Shown here in pieces: positions 48,111 through 60,148 of a stretch of DNA of 64,000 nucleotides; position 1 is the stretch's first letter; each line of letters opens with the position of its first letter. The translations under genes were made by a program, and so were the position numbers. The notes beneath the pieces were generated by a model, which did not search any database, was not told where the DNA came from, and saw nothing but the letters and a program-made list of their open reading frames with translations. The stretch spans positions 15,043,428 through 15,107,427 of the forward strand of contig JAJEKV010000002.1 in the NCBI GenBank assembly GCA_021234155.1. Direction: 5' to 3'. The stretch comes from Isoetes taiwanensis. Lineage: Eukaryota > Streptophyta > Lycopodiopsida > Isoetales > Isoetaceae.

Positions 48111-51100
48111 CATGGGAGTCGACCTCTCTCTGCCATAGTCAACCGGATAACTGTTAACCATATATAAAGCTAGTATCCCCTAGGAATAAACCGACCAAAT
48201 GAAACGATGTAATCTAGCAAGTCCGGCCAACTTGTTATGATAACATCAACTCACTTGGTAGGACTAATTCCTGAATTTAATTAACGACAGGGTAACTCTC
48301 TAGAATAGCAGCATGTGTTATATCCTTGGATATTCTTTAGGCGACGATAATAATGTCCAGTTATCGGCGTTCCTCGACCTATAACTTTAATTATTATTTT
48401 TTTTCTTTGGTAGATGCCTTGATAACACAATTTCTTCGGGCTTTGCCATGATTCAATCCATACTATATTCATATGCTTTATATTAGACCTTGTTCGACGT
48501 TATATACGTAATATGTTATAGACATAACTATAATTAACGTTGTCTCTCTCTAGTGTCTAAACCTTGACTCAACTCACTTCCCAGAGAAAGGATCTCTTTT
48601 CGCCCAACCAACTAGGGACTGCCATGCAGCACCCCTCTAGACCATGGGTAGCTTTAATCCTACCACCCTTCACTACTTCTTCTCAATGGTCGTGTTCTTT
48701 TTGTGGACCATTTTCCCAGACCACGATACAAACTCTGTAATACGTAGTGAACGCTTGTGTTAGAACCCCCACAACAATGTCATCCTTTATTCTAATCAAT
48801 CCCGGGTACAAACTTTAGTATTCTTTTGTGCCAAGCTTCACTGCATATACAGCTGTGATTAATTATCTACGCCACATGCCTGTCAGAGTGACAGCAGTCT
48901 ACCCTCTTTTGGGGTTGTTCTTCCGTATATTCCGATGGCCTCCAACCATTATTTTAATGCCTAGACGTCTTTAAGTCTGCAAATAAATCTACATATTCCA
49001 GGGATTATGTGAATATCCCAAAGGACAGTACCACCCCAAAGACCTCTTAAGATGGGCCTCCTCTATTAAGAGATCTTGTGTCCAAGTTTCTGGGGGTCCG
49101 TCATATGTCCCCATGGACGCTGCCAATATGGCATGACGTATAAGTGCTATCTACCTATCTATCTATTTATTAAAAAGGTCCTTGGTGAATTCAATTCACC
49201 ATGTTGTCCTAGGACATGCAAGTCTTCTTCCCTAAGCCATACACCAAATCTTTAAAGAGTTTTCCAGCTCTTGCTGCCTTGCAAGCCACCGGTATACCTT
49301 TGCATGTTAGCAAGGACTACCCTTCATGTTATGAAATAACCTTTCTATCCAGATTGCTAAATATCATGCACCAGAGCCCTTTATTCCTTCTCTTCTTCAA
49401 TATGTTTTCTAAGTCTATGATCGATTTTTAGTATTCCGACCCTTACGTCTGCCACATCGTATACAAATCACCCTTTTGTTGTGACCTTTATTCAGTAGAG
49501 TCACCAATCCAATTACTCCTTTACGTATCCGTTAACCGTCTTGTAGCTTCTAAGCCGCTATTATATGCTCCTTCTGTTGTCAACCCACCTATCATCGGGG
49601 GTTATGAGTCAACACTGTCCTACATCCTGGAAATGTTAGTCAATACATTTCTCTGTCATGATGCTATTACGCTGTTCTGGCATTCCAAATGACTTGACAT
49701 CCTCATTTAAGCCATAGTCATGGCCTAAGAGCGGGTGAGTCTTCGTATAAATCGTGAATTACCTGGAGTCATCAAGCTGCCTGCCTGGTATTTTGTGAGC
49801 CTTTCTACAATTACCTACGTTTAATATAACCCGGACTTGTACCAATATTCGAGTCCTGTATATGTTAACTTGCAACCCCATGTAACCCATGGCATCATCT
49901 CTGCCTGATCCAGGTATGGATCATATAGGAAAGCTAGTCTTAGGTGTCTATGCAAGACACATTCGAACATTTAGCAGGTAGCTGCTATTCGCTACTTATC
50001 CTGGAATTGTACTATTGTACTACTCAACCCCACTACCTTAAGCTTTATTCTATTGGCTGTTCACATTTATTTCAAGTGCCAACTACCACATCATACCCTA
50101 ACATGCAACGGATTGACGGTCCTTTGCACATTTCGAACGTATCTCCAGACCCTTCATCAGTAACTTTAGGATACGCTCGTCTTTCTCTCCTTGTGTCGCC
50201 ACCTAGATTACCTCCCTAAGATGTTTATCGTATGTGTACTTGGTACGTACATAATAAACATATTTCCACATCCCACAATGCTAGAGCTCTGCTCTAACTT
50301 AGCTAAACTATAACCGTGGTAGTTCTTCCAAACAAAACCATTGCCTATGTACCCTTATGATGTGGCTTCGCCACCTATTTTCCCAAATGGACGGGGGCCG
50401 ACTTTATGTTGGACATGCTGCCTATAATTTGATAGGGTCTCTACGTATTTCAACCATTCCTTTAGTGCCTGATGGTACTTTAACCCCGTACATAACCTAT
50501 GGTTTCCCCCACGGGATTATGCCATAATTTCGAAGGCTATTACCTCACATGCAGAGCTTTTCTAAAGGCTTCTTTCACTAAGGATCACCCATGCTTAGCT
50601 ACACTTAACCTATTTTTCCTTAAGTTATCATGTGGACTTCAGCTTTTGATCAGCTTCAAATGCTGCCGTCTTTGGCTCCTTCATAATGAAGTGGAGGCAC
50701 TACAACCTCCTGGTCTTCTAATAGGAAAACCCAATGTTTCAATCTTCGTTAGTAGCCGCCATATGATTATCCAATTCCTTACCCTCTTAAGAGTTTCAAA
50801 GTCATAACCTCTAACGGGTCTATGCCTCAAGGCAACGGATCCTCCACCTTCTACTTCGGCATCTAGAATTGTTTCCCGCGAGTAGGGTAACTCTTAGGAT
50901 ATAGGGACTATTGGTCTATATTATCTCACCTCTTCTAGTCTATACACCTCGCCAAACTAAAGGTATGATCGCCAAACTCATCGTACTCCTTCTTTTCTTC
51001 CATTAGGGAGACGCGATGTTTTAAACATCTTTTTATTTCCAAAACCAAATAAATTCTCTCGCCTTATAACAATGAAATAATTCATTGGTATCAAGAACCT

Positions 51101-51837
51101 TTGAGTAGTTAAGCTCTCATTATCGGTTATTCCAATACCGTTTCAACCATCCTCGGGATGTTTTTGAATGTAACATTACCGTATATGCTAGACTCACTCT
51201 AGCTGTTCTCACCGATTTAAACTCTTTTCATCTTCCTTAGTACGACGTATCTAAGATAGTCAACTTCAACCAATATCTTCCTATATATATAAGCATATCC
51301 TTACGCTCATTCTTTAAACCTTGTCAAGTAAGATTTCACTCACCTTGTACGAATATTCTATTATCTTTTAATATGATATACATCTGAATATCACAATTAA
51401 CATCCTCGATATGATCACCACTAAAGCATTTGCTACTATAACATCCTTCCTACATCCAAAACCGCTACGTTGTTATTATTAATGTAGTAACATATGTGCA
51501 CCAACCCTAAGTCTAGACTCATATCTAACTCGTTGACATAGCCATCTAGCTATGTTCATACTTGCGCCCAACTTATTTCCTCAACTTGGTTATCTAGTAC
51601 CATAGACATGTTGTGGTTTTGACACCACACTTTCTAGACTCTCTAGCCTTACTTTGCCTTCGTCCTCAAGCTCCAGTCATAACTTCCACAGGGGCAAATG
51701 CCAACCTAAGTTCCTTGTGGACATGCTTGACCTCTAGTATAAGAACTCTTATCCTCATTACTTCCGTATTCATATGGAATGTGAACTAAAAGTTCTAGTA
51801 TATATCCTATCTTCTTTTAGTTATGTTTTACTATTAA

Positions 51838-52101
51838 ATGCTCCTAGTACACATATATCAACATACAGTTACTCCTCGGGATACACACACGACACCAAGT
51901 CCAGGACAGACCAGGCATTGCTTTCGATGCTTCCGCCGTGGACACCATAGTCGCAACTGGCCTTCTGTGATACAGGACGATTACATAGCCATAGCACTGC
52001 CGGATACCGACCGGGGCGGTACCAATTACGTCGAATATATATGTCAGCTGTACCTGTGCCCTGTAAATATAGCAGTGTCTGTATGTTTGATAAATTTATG
52101 A
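51838..52101 (+). pseudogene. Gag-like zinc-knuckle remnant
   Basis: A short frame contains CFRCFRRGHHSRNWP, a CCHC knuckle (C-x2-C-x4-H) whose last Cys has become Trp, preceded by Thr/Pro-rich sequence. No continuous gag frame is present on either side. It is probably the last trace of gag in the nested element. Confidence 0.5.
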
Positions 52102-53073
52102 AAATAGCAATAGGATAAATAAGTAATTCAAATGTAAGGATATCGGGACGCCTGGTAAATCTATAAACATAGCTAATGAATTAATATGTGTCCTCATATA
52201 ACTGTAATCTATGCTAAAGATAGAGAGTGTAAGTGTGGAAACGTTAAAGATAATCGAAAGGAGCAAGCTACTTAAAAAGAAAACATAATCAAATATAATA
52301 GAAGCAGATAAGTATGTATGTCTTATACAAACTGCTGAGGGGATAACGAGACTTAGATTAGGTTATAACAAGGTTATGAATAATAAGTCATGAACAACGT
52401 CTGTCTGTACTTAATATTAAAGTATATAGGTAAGACTGTCTGATACAGTACAATATATAGTTATATTAAAGGATAAGTATAACTGTCAAGGACCTATTAA
52501 ATACTGAGGATAGGAACATACGAGTTCTTAAAACTGTAACAAAAATAGGAAAACAAAAATTTGCTACAAAATTAAGGTAGGGATGGCTGTAATGAAATGA
52601 ATTACAAAGTGAAGCGGGAATATAATACACCTACACACAGAAGTTAATATCCTTAGAATGACTTTCTACTAAACAAATACGAGGTTAATAACTCAGATTA
52701 TAACATAACAACAAATAGCGCTTCTTTATATCTATACCTATCTTTAATATATAATCGCCACACACCGATGTATAGAAGGAACGATTTCTAAAATAGATAG
52801 ACTGTGAACTCCCCACCACGAATCAAACAGTGAGACTGTTCACTTTTGACAGTCCTAACCGATGATCATGTCTGATCTATGCCTCTACCTCTTATATCCT
52901 AAAGTTATAAATTGCACATTACAAGTCATTTCAAACTTCATCACTTTGAACATGACAACGTCTGTGTGACTTATAATCTCACCCTATCTCTTTAAGGAGG
53001 GGAGACTTCCTTCCAATGTATGATGTGTTGCCCTGCAACAAGAGTAGTCTTGATGCTGAGGACAGCATCATTT

Positions 53074-53088
53074 TTAAGGTGGGGAGAA
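53074..53088 (+). other. Polypurine tract of the nested element
   Basis: The sequence AAGGTGGGGAGAA immediately precedes TGTGACG of the 3' LTR. Confidence 0.85.
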
Positions 53089-54665
53089 TGTGACGTTCCA
53101 CATATTTATACGCATATTTAAGTATAAATATGTGACACGTCACTATGAATAATTAATGGCACATTAATTATTCATAAGCTAAGGTTAGCTATGTTAATAA
53201 TTAAATTATAAAGGTGGAAACCTAACCAAAACCCTAATTCGAATTTAGGGCTTATCCTAATATTAAAAAGGGCTAAAATACCAAATTAGCTAATATTAAC
53301 CAATCTAGAGCATGCCACCTGGCCCAAATCGATTGGGCAAGGTAGGGTTTCCATTTTGGACACCCAAATTAGGGCTTTTGTGCCCCAATTCGAATTGGGA
53401 GCAATTGGGGATGGAGGAGGAGCAAAGAATGCCCGTGCGCCTTCGTTAGTCGAGATGGAGCAGCCCAAGACCGATTTGACGGTTAGTCAAGAGGTTACTT
53501 TGTTGATTTATAGCATAGCCTCTACGTGGTGTGTTCTCTCTCTGTTTTCTCAGGGTTTACCCGTTAGACTAACCCTTGATTGATATGGTGAGTATTCTTA
53601 TCTCTAGTCTCCAGACGTGCTTTGGTTGATGGTTTAGTAGTTCTTTGCTTAGTTAGCACTCCTGGATATGGGGATTACGGGGGTAGAGACCTCCGAGCCC
53701 ATGTATTGTAGTATGCTCCTAGATAGAGCCCCTGATTATTCCCATTAGATGCGGCATGTGTACAAGAGACCACCGGTCATAGATGCTATGGATTGGCTTA
53801 GCACCGGAGAAGGGACACAAAGGGTGAAGTGGGGGTGGGGTCTTGCACCTAACATAAAAGGCTCCCCCGAGACTCCTACATGGGGCTAGGCCCGATGGCC
53901 GGTCACGTGAGGGCCGGGGTATGGGTCCGACACTCCCCAGGTGTAGAGGTGTGACCCGTATGGGGCACCTTGCACTTTGAGTAGATTTAGGGTGAGTAAG
54001 CTCTGCACGGATGCGGGGGTCGCTGATGCGGCACGTATTCTCTAGCTCACCCATGGAACCACTGTGATCCTGGAAGGGGACGCTTCCCCGACCTGCCTCA
54101 TCGGACCGGGGCGTCATGAACCCTGGAGTAGGCTCGTAGGGTGATACCTTGAGTCTGCGTCTCCGGAAGGCTATAGCGAAGCCATAGCGTGAATCGACCC
54201 ATCTGCAAAGTGTGCACAGGAGGGGCGGATGGAGTGGACAACCCTAGCCGATGTTCTATGCCAACCAACGCCAGGTTATACTTCCGTCTGCTGATCTCTT
54301 GAGACCGAGCCGTCAGTCCATCCTCACAAGAGTCTGAGCCGGGGTAGAACCGCGGGTTTGGGTGTTTTCCTTAGTGTTAGATGCATATTCTTTGCCGTTG
54401 GTATTTGGATGGATGTGCCACCCTTCGTGGTGGTTATTTAGATATGATTTATGTTCGGTGCTAACATGTATTCACGCTTCCGCGACGTAGGAGCCCCATT
54501 GAAGGCGTGGGCCGAATGACCCCTCTGTGTCCTTCACTTGAGCATCTTCTTATAGATGGCCCGAGTTAGACGGAGGGCCCTGCTCATGGCGAGATGGTCG
54601 CCATGGGAGGGGAAAGTCCCCGTATGTATACGGCCGGGGGTCGTATATATTCAGGGAGCGTCACA
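53089..54665 (+). repeat. 3' LTR of the nested retrotransposon
   Basis: 1,577 bp, ending GGGAGCGTCACA and followed by the target duplication AATAT. It pairs with 45597-47162. Confidence 0.93.
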
Positions 54666-54670
54666 AATAT

Positions 54671-56290
54671 TTTCCTTTGAGCAGGATCATAAAGTCTGTA
54701 GCCCTTTGACATATCCTACCAAGTAGGATATATATGCTCTATCATCCAATTTTTGCCTCAATTGCTCAGGAACGTGCACATAAGCAAGGCAGCCATAAGC
54801 CTTCAAATCATTGTAACATGGAGCCTTTCCTGACCAAAGCATTTCTGGTATTCCACCATTAACACTTGATGTAGGTAGAATATTTTGGACCATCACAGCA
54901 GTCTTCAAAGCTTCATCCCAAATATAATTAGGTAGTCCAGAGAATTTTAGCATAGATCTTACAGCATTGAGTAAAGTCCTGTTCTTCCTTTCAGCCACGC
55001 CATTTTGTTGAGGAGAGTATCTGCAAGTTAACTGTCTTCTAATTCCATGGTTAGCACAAAAAGCTTTGAATTCATGTGATAAATACTCACCTCCTCTATC
55101 AGACCTTATGCATTTGATTTTTCTCCCTGTTTCCAGTTGAGCTTCTGCCACAAACATTTTCAGAGCCTCATAAGCTTGATCTTTAGTTTTTAAAAGGTAA
55201 CACTTAGCCCTCCTGCTAAAATCATCAATAAATGTCATAAAGTATCTATTTCCTGTCATGCTTGTCACATTCAGAGGCCCACAAAGATCTGTATGAATAA
55301 GATCCAAGATTCCTTTTGCCCTTTTAAAGGTTCTCTTAAAAGGTAATCTTGTTTGCTTGCCAAGAATACATCCTCCACATAGCAATTTTTCTCTTTGTTC
55401 TTTGATTGCAGATATGAGTCCCTTCTTTGCAAGTACTTCAATGTTTGCAAAATTTGTATGGCATAATCGAGTATGCCAAGTTTTCAAGGAAGTACATTCA
55501 ACATTATTCACACTGATGGGTTTTTCATATTCAAGACCAAATAAGTTACCAACCCTCTTGCCAATAAATTTGATTTCATTATTGAGAAAGATTTTACATT
55601 CAAGTCTTTCAAAAACCACCTTGTATCCAAGGTCTACCAGTTGACAAATAGAAATCAAGTTTCTTACAAGCCCGGGCACACAAAGTACTTCCCTAAGCTT
55701 AACAGCTCTACCATCTAGATCAAACAATTCTAACACTCCTGAGTCTTCAATCTTTTGCAAAGCACCATCTCCTAACTGCACGTGTCCAGCTCCAACTCCT
55801 TTGCATTCCTTGAGCAAGCTTGAATCACATGTTACTGTTTTTTCAGCTCCCGAATCTAGAATCATAAATTTGTTATGACCTTTGTTTAATTCATTTGAAA
55901 TAGAGAGAATTTGATCAAAATTTACCTCTGCTGTTTCATCCACTTCCTCATCTTCACTTGAGTTGGTTTCAACCACATTCGTCTCAAAGTTTCTTCCTTT
56001 AAAGCTGCCTTCCCTTGATCTCGTGAAGTTAGCTTTATTGTTTGAGTACTTCTCCTTTCCTCTTCCTTTTTCTGAAGTCCCCTTTGGGCTGGGGCAGCTT
56101 GCAGCCATATGGCCTTTGCCATCACAATTAAAGCATCTAATGCTTTTCCCAACATTAGGGCAATCAGCCCTCAAATGTCCATATTTATTGCAGCTGTAGC
56201 ATGGTCCCTTTTTGTCTTTAAAATTTCCCTTTTTTTTTTGGTTTACCAGCATACAGTACCTCTGGAGAGTGTTCTTCATCTTCAACCTCA
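54671..56290 (-). pseudogene. Copia 2 gag C-terminus, protease and integrase
   Basis: On the - strand: two CCHC knuckles (CYSCNKYGHLRADC, CFNCDGKGHMAASC), protease MILDSGAEKTVTCD, the pre-integrase HHCC site (LCGGCILGKQ), then the integrase core (HTDLCGPLNVTSMTG, SDRGGEYLSH, QQNGVAERKNRT). About 500 codons are uninterrupted. The frame is cut at YISYLVGY, where the 9-kb element entered, and it resumes at 45591. Confidence 0.9.
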
Positions 56291-58842
56291 GAACGATCCC
56301 CGCTGCTTGGTGTTGTTTTGTAGCCGTGAGGTTTTAAACTATAGAATTCATTAGCTAAGGGTATTTGAACCATTAATATAATTCATGTTAAAAAGGTGAG
56401 CACCATAAATTAGGGAAGTGAGGCTCGTTATTTGTGCCAAGGGATGTCATGCCAAATTCGGCACACCCTTTTGATTAGGAGAATGCCTAATCGAGCCTCA
56501 TGTCTGGCAGTATGACAGATCGCCAACTGTGGTTCCTGCACTTAGCCAAGCAGAAATAAAGGATTTAAGCCATGGAAGTAATTTAGACCAATAGGACATT
56601 GCCAAGTAGGTTTTGCCATGTGGCTCAAATATATATAAGGCCTTTGCTAGATAAGAACGAGACCAGAAGGACGAGCTTGAAGCGAGCCAACGCCGGAGGA
56701 AGGAGGTGGAAGCAAAGCAACGGGAGTCAAGCCGAAATTAAACAAAAACAACTGAGACCGAGATTACTACGAGGTGGGGATTTGTGTTGGGTCGGTTTCT
56801 GGGTTAGAGCTCTTAAGAATTAAACAAATAAGAGAGACGTAACAAGAAGAGACTGAGCTCCTAACAGACTGAACCAGTTTGTAAACTGCATGTGAATTGT
56901 TGGGTCCTTGAATTCGAGGCCAGGCTTTACTTCTGATAAGGGTTTCGGTCATGCTTTTCTCGTCTTATGCTTCTGTAGAAACATGCCGCTATGCCGACCT
57001 CTGTGGGAAATTTGGAGTCTGTTGGCCATTCGAACCTTGCTGCTTGAAATGACCTGATCCGGCTCTTTGCTGTCAAATCCGGTTATGTAGTTCCGGCTAT
57101 GTAGTTCTACGCATCCAAGTTTGCCTCGGCGAAACTCTATTCTGCCATTTGCCGACTTGAGCTGTCCTTGAGCTTTGGCTGAGAATTTGGCTTGAGAGCT
57201 AGCATCCGATTCTATCCTGCATCTTCTGTTTTGCCTTTAAAATCCGACTCCTCCCTGCCAATTTGAGGCATGCCCAGCTGCTGATTGCCTTTCTGATAGC
57301 TTCAGACCCAGATAGGAGTTGCTTGATACTGGCCCTTCTTCTCAAATCCGGTCCCTCTGTGCCGAAAAGAGTCTTTGGCAGAGTTTTCCGGAGTCTGCAT
57401 GGTAGAACCGTGACCCATCCGGCCGAATCTCTATCTCTGGGCCGCCACTCTTGCTTGAATCGTCTGATACAAAATAAGGGATACCAGGGTCCAGTATCCT
57501 TGATACTTTAATGAATGTTTCATGTCAATATGAGTAACTATATAGGATCTTGTTGCCCATATAGCCTAGGCCCATAATAATGCAAACGTAAGGAAGTGGT
57601 AACTCTATAAAACTGGGAATAGACAGTTAGGGGTTTTAATGATGAGACTACTTAATGAAGCTAGGGCTCTAGGGTGAATTGGTTTATGGGATGATTGTTC
57701 TGTTTGAATGTATACTTTGGCTTTTGGCACGTCTATGAGTGATATTGGATAATATAAGCTAAATATGCAATGGGATATAATAGTTGAGGTAGACGTTGCA
57801 TGGAACATGGGTGATATATATTTACATTGCTTTGGATATGGAATGGTTTGCCTTGTAGAGGTTCTGGATGGTATTTTCTCTTGTGAATATTCGTGATGTA
57901 TGTTGTGGCTTTTGGCATTGCATTTACGGCCCATCTTCGGAGGGGTGGGGCGGCCGTGTGACTCCGCATCCGTGGCTAGAGGGAGAGGGCTAGACGGATG
58001 AGGCCAAGGGGAGAGCCCCCTTGTTTAACGGCCTGTACGTACAGGGATTTGGAATTTGTCTCCTTGGGGTCGCGACCCAAGGGGAACGTGGTCTGGATCA
58101 GAGATCCTAGGCATATTGTGATGCATTTAGATTTGAGAACTGCTTGGGATTACTCCTCTAACCATTTTGCAGGATTATGGAGCGAGGTGAGTAACGGTGG
58201 TCATGTATTGATATCTCATGTTGTGTGTCCTTACCCTAAGGTTCCCCACTTAGTCCCTGTGGACTAACCCCTGCTTGCTTGCTGTATGTGATTAAAGATG
58301 GCACGTCCGGGTGAGCCGAGCATCACGTTACACCTAGACTCCTTTGTGACGTGGTGGTTCCGAGAGACCTATGATGCGCCAGAACTTGTGTCGAAACATG
58401 AAATTTATAACATGCTGATTAACCTCTTCAGGCAGATATATTATGAGGAGAGGCAACCGCAGGTTGACCTCCTGGATAGAGAGTCTGAAAAGGAACCCTC
58501 AGGAGAGTCCGGTTCAACAGGGTCCTCTTCAGTCACCTCGGACGGGGCGTCTGAGTGATGTGTTATATTTTGGGGTGCAGACATCTGTAGTTTTGTTTGG
58601 ACATGCAGCAGCTTATCTTGTGTATAAGTCTTGAACTTTATTGTGCTTGGTATTCCATGTGATGATGAACTTGTAATCTGTGTGATCCTAAACTCTTTGT
58701 ATTTTGAGAATCTTATGAATGTGATCTAGACGTTTGGCAGTGCTCTTTATGAATTGATATTGCCATGATTGTTAGATTATCTCCTATTAAGTGTAGTATG
58801 TTGTAACGCGGCGGACGGCCCAACCCAAGGGGCTTGGTCCGT
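56291..58842. mobile_element. Unclassified 2.55-kb insertion inside Copia 2 gag
   Basis: Gag is interrupted after FEQKGVSVDE and resumes at EVEDEEHSPEVL, which defines the insert by comparison with Copia element 1. CTCA flanks both sides (56287-56290, 58843-58846), a possible 4-bp target duplication. On the + strand it has a TATA-like ATATATATAAGG near 56630 and a small frame at 58298-58558 (MARPGEPSITLHLDSFVTWW, acidic Ser-rich tail). No direct repeats, inverted ends, transposase or polymerase were recognised. It may be a solo LTR, a small non-autonomous retroelement or a DNA element. Confidence 0.7.
58298..58558 (+). CDS. Small unknown protein in the 2.55-kb insert
   Basis: 86 codons beginning MARPGEPSITLHLDSFVTWW, with an aromatic N-terminal half and a Glu/Ser/Gly-rich C-terminus (EKEPSGESGSTGSSS). 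The start follows an AG-type splice acceptor context (TGATTAAAG before ATG). No family recognised. It could be the start of a truncated gag-like protein, or a chance frame. Confidence 0.25.
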   Translation: MARPGEPSITLHLDSFVTWWFRETYDAPELVSKHEIYNMLINLFRQIYYEERQPQVDLLDRESEKEPSGESGSTGSSSVTSDGASE

Positions 58843-59526
58843 CTCATCAACACTCACTCCCTTCTGCTCAAATTCAGTCCTGATCATTTGGACTGCATGC
58901 TCCTTTGAGCGTGCAACATTTCTAAGCAGTGTAGCAAGCTGACTGTTATGTGCTACAGACCTGGCCAAGGACAATATTTGATATTGCTCATTTAGGATAA
59001 CCCCTGCTCCATCCAAATCAGCAATGATAGAATCAAATTTTTCCAGATACTCTGTCAGATTATCCTTTTCATACAACTTCAGCTTCCTAAGTTGCTTCTC
59101 TAAAACATCTATTTGTGATGATGTTTTGACTTCATACTGATTTATCATATATTCCCACATTTCTTTTGGATTCATACCTCTAAGCTTCAGTTTGATGGCA
59201 GTTCCAACCTTACTTGTAATGATAGCCTGTGCCTCCATCACCTTTAATTCATCAACCGGTCCAGCTGTTAGTTTAGAAATAATTGTTGATCTTTTACCTC
59301 CACTGCTTTCAGCACTAGATTCTTGGACTGTCCCTTCACTTGATTCTGCTACAGAAGTTGTCACTCTTGCATTGTCTCATGTCCTTGCATTTTCTCCTTC
59401 AATAAGGTACCATAAGTTTTCAAATTCAAGTACCTGTCTTATTTCTTGTTTCCAAATCTGAAAACCATTGTCACCTTTGAAAAGTTCAATAGATGTTAAC
59501 AGATTAGCACCAAAACGGGTTGACAT
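58843..59526 (-). pseudogene. Copia 2 gag N-terminus
   Basis: Begins MSTRFGANLLTSIELFKGDN at 59526 on the - strand. An in-frame TGA at 59377-59379 interrupts it. The capsid block then continues (IKLKLRGMNPKEMWEYMINQ, QLRKLKLYEKDNLTEYLEKF) up to the point where the 2.55-kb unit is inserted. Confidence 0.85.
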
Positions 59527-59538
59527 TTTAATTGCTAG

Positions 59539-59550
59539 GCTCTGATACCA
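59539..59550 (-). other. Copia 2 primer-binding site, initiator tRNA-Met
   Basis: Reads TGGTATCAGAGC on the - strand, one base from the 5' LTR. Confidence 0.95.
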
Positions 59551-59551
59551 A

Positions 59552-60143
59552 TGAAGAAAAAATGCCTAGACAATAATTGCAAAGATCAAGTTCAAACAAT
59601 TTCAGAGCCTAGGATAAACTCAATACGTCCTAGACATTATCATTTATTTTAATCTTAACCTTCAAATGCTACAGTACTTTTACTGTTCAAAAAGAAATGA
59701 ATAAGTTACTGTAGCACTAGACCATTAGCCCCGACAACCCAAGCACTTCAATTATTGATTCAACTGATCCGGAACTACATCAATTGCCCAGCTTAAAAAC
59801 ACTAGATCATACTTCTTAATTTATATAAATCGATCCAGCATATGTGCCGGACCGATCTCTGGATTTCCCTTGCCGATCGGCAACCTTATCCATTTACTTA
59901 TAATAGGCGCCATGCTATTTGTTGCTTTCTCCCTTTATAATTTAAGCACACTGTCTATAATCGAATCAACCAATTATAGCCTGCTTTTCTTAAACGTTCA
60001 AGTCCCCTTCAAGTTTAAATATTCGACCTTATAGATTTACCTTAGCTTCTTAGCTTTCCTTTAGGGAACTTGCCTCATGATCATTCCTTAGCTCATGGCT
60101 TCATATAATTTATCACAAAATATTACATGACCACATTCTCACA
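59552..60143 (-). repeat. 5' LTR of Copia element 2
   Basis: 592 bp, pairing with 43001-43594 and ending CTCACA on the + strand, followed by the target duplication CGCAG. Confidence 0.93.
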
Positions 60144-60148
60144 CGCAG

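Larger units (their letters stand above)
47177..53073 (+). other. Interior of the nested retrotransposon, mostly non-coding
   Basis: Apart from the 27-bp tandem repeat (47966-48110) and a gag-like knuckle at 51838-52101, the sequence carries only short frames on both strands with no recognised protein family. A T-run at about 47612-47632 is notable. I searched by eye for DSG protease, YADD/YVDD reverse transcriptase and integrase zinc motifs and found none. Confidence 0.6.
45597..54665 (+). mobile_element. Nested 9.07-kb LTR retrotransposon without recognisable pol
   Basis: The element begins TGTGACGTTCC and ends GCGTCACA, with a perfect 5-bp target duplication AATAT at 45592-45596 and 54666-54670. 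The LTRs are unusually long (1,566 and 1,577 bp). The primer-binding site at 47164 and the purine tract ending at 53088 both set the + orientation, opposite to the host Copia. The 5.9-kb interior shows only a tandem repeat and a damaged gag-type zinc knuckle (CFRCFRRGHHSRN, about 51915). No protease, reverse transcriptase or integrase block was recognised, so it appears non-autonomous. The superfamily is unknown; long LTRs and a knuckle would fit Gypsy. Confidence 0.9.
43001..60143 (-). mobile_element. Ty1/Copia element 2, split by two nested insertions
   Basis: Flanked by a perfect 5-bp target duplication CGCAG at 42996-43000 and 60144-60148. The LTRs are 594 bp and 592 bp, and the primer-binding site is adjacent to the right LTR. 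Subtracting the 9,069-bp insertion at 45597-54665 (with its 5-bp duplication) and the 2,552-bp insertion at 56291-58842 (plus a possible 4-bp duplication) leaves about 5.5 kb, matching the 5.57 kb of Copia element 1. It also carries in-frame stops. Both inserts entered after this element had integrated. Confidence 0.93.

Noticed and set aside
47925-48167. Overlapping open frames on both strands
   Set aside because: They are produced by the 27-bp tandem repeat.
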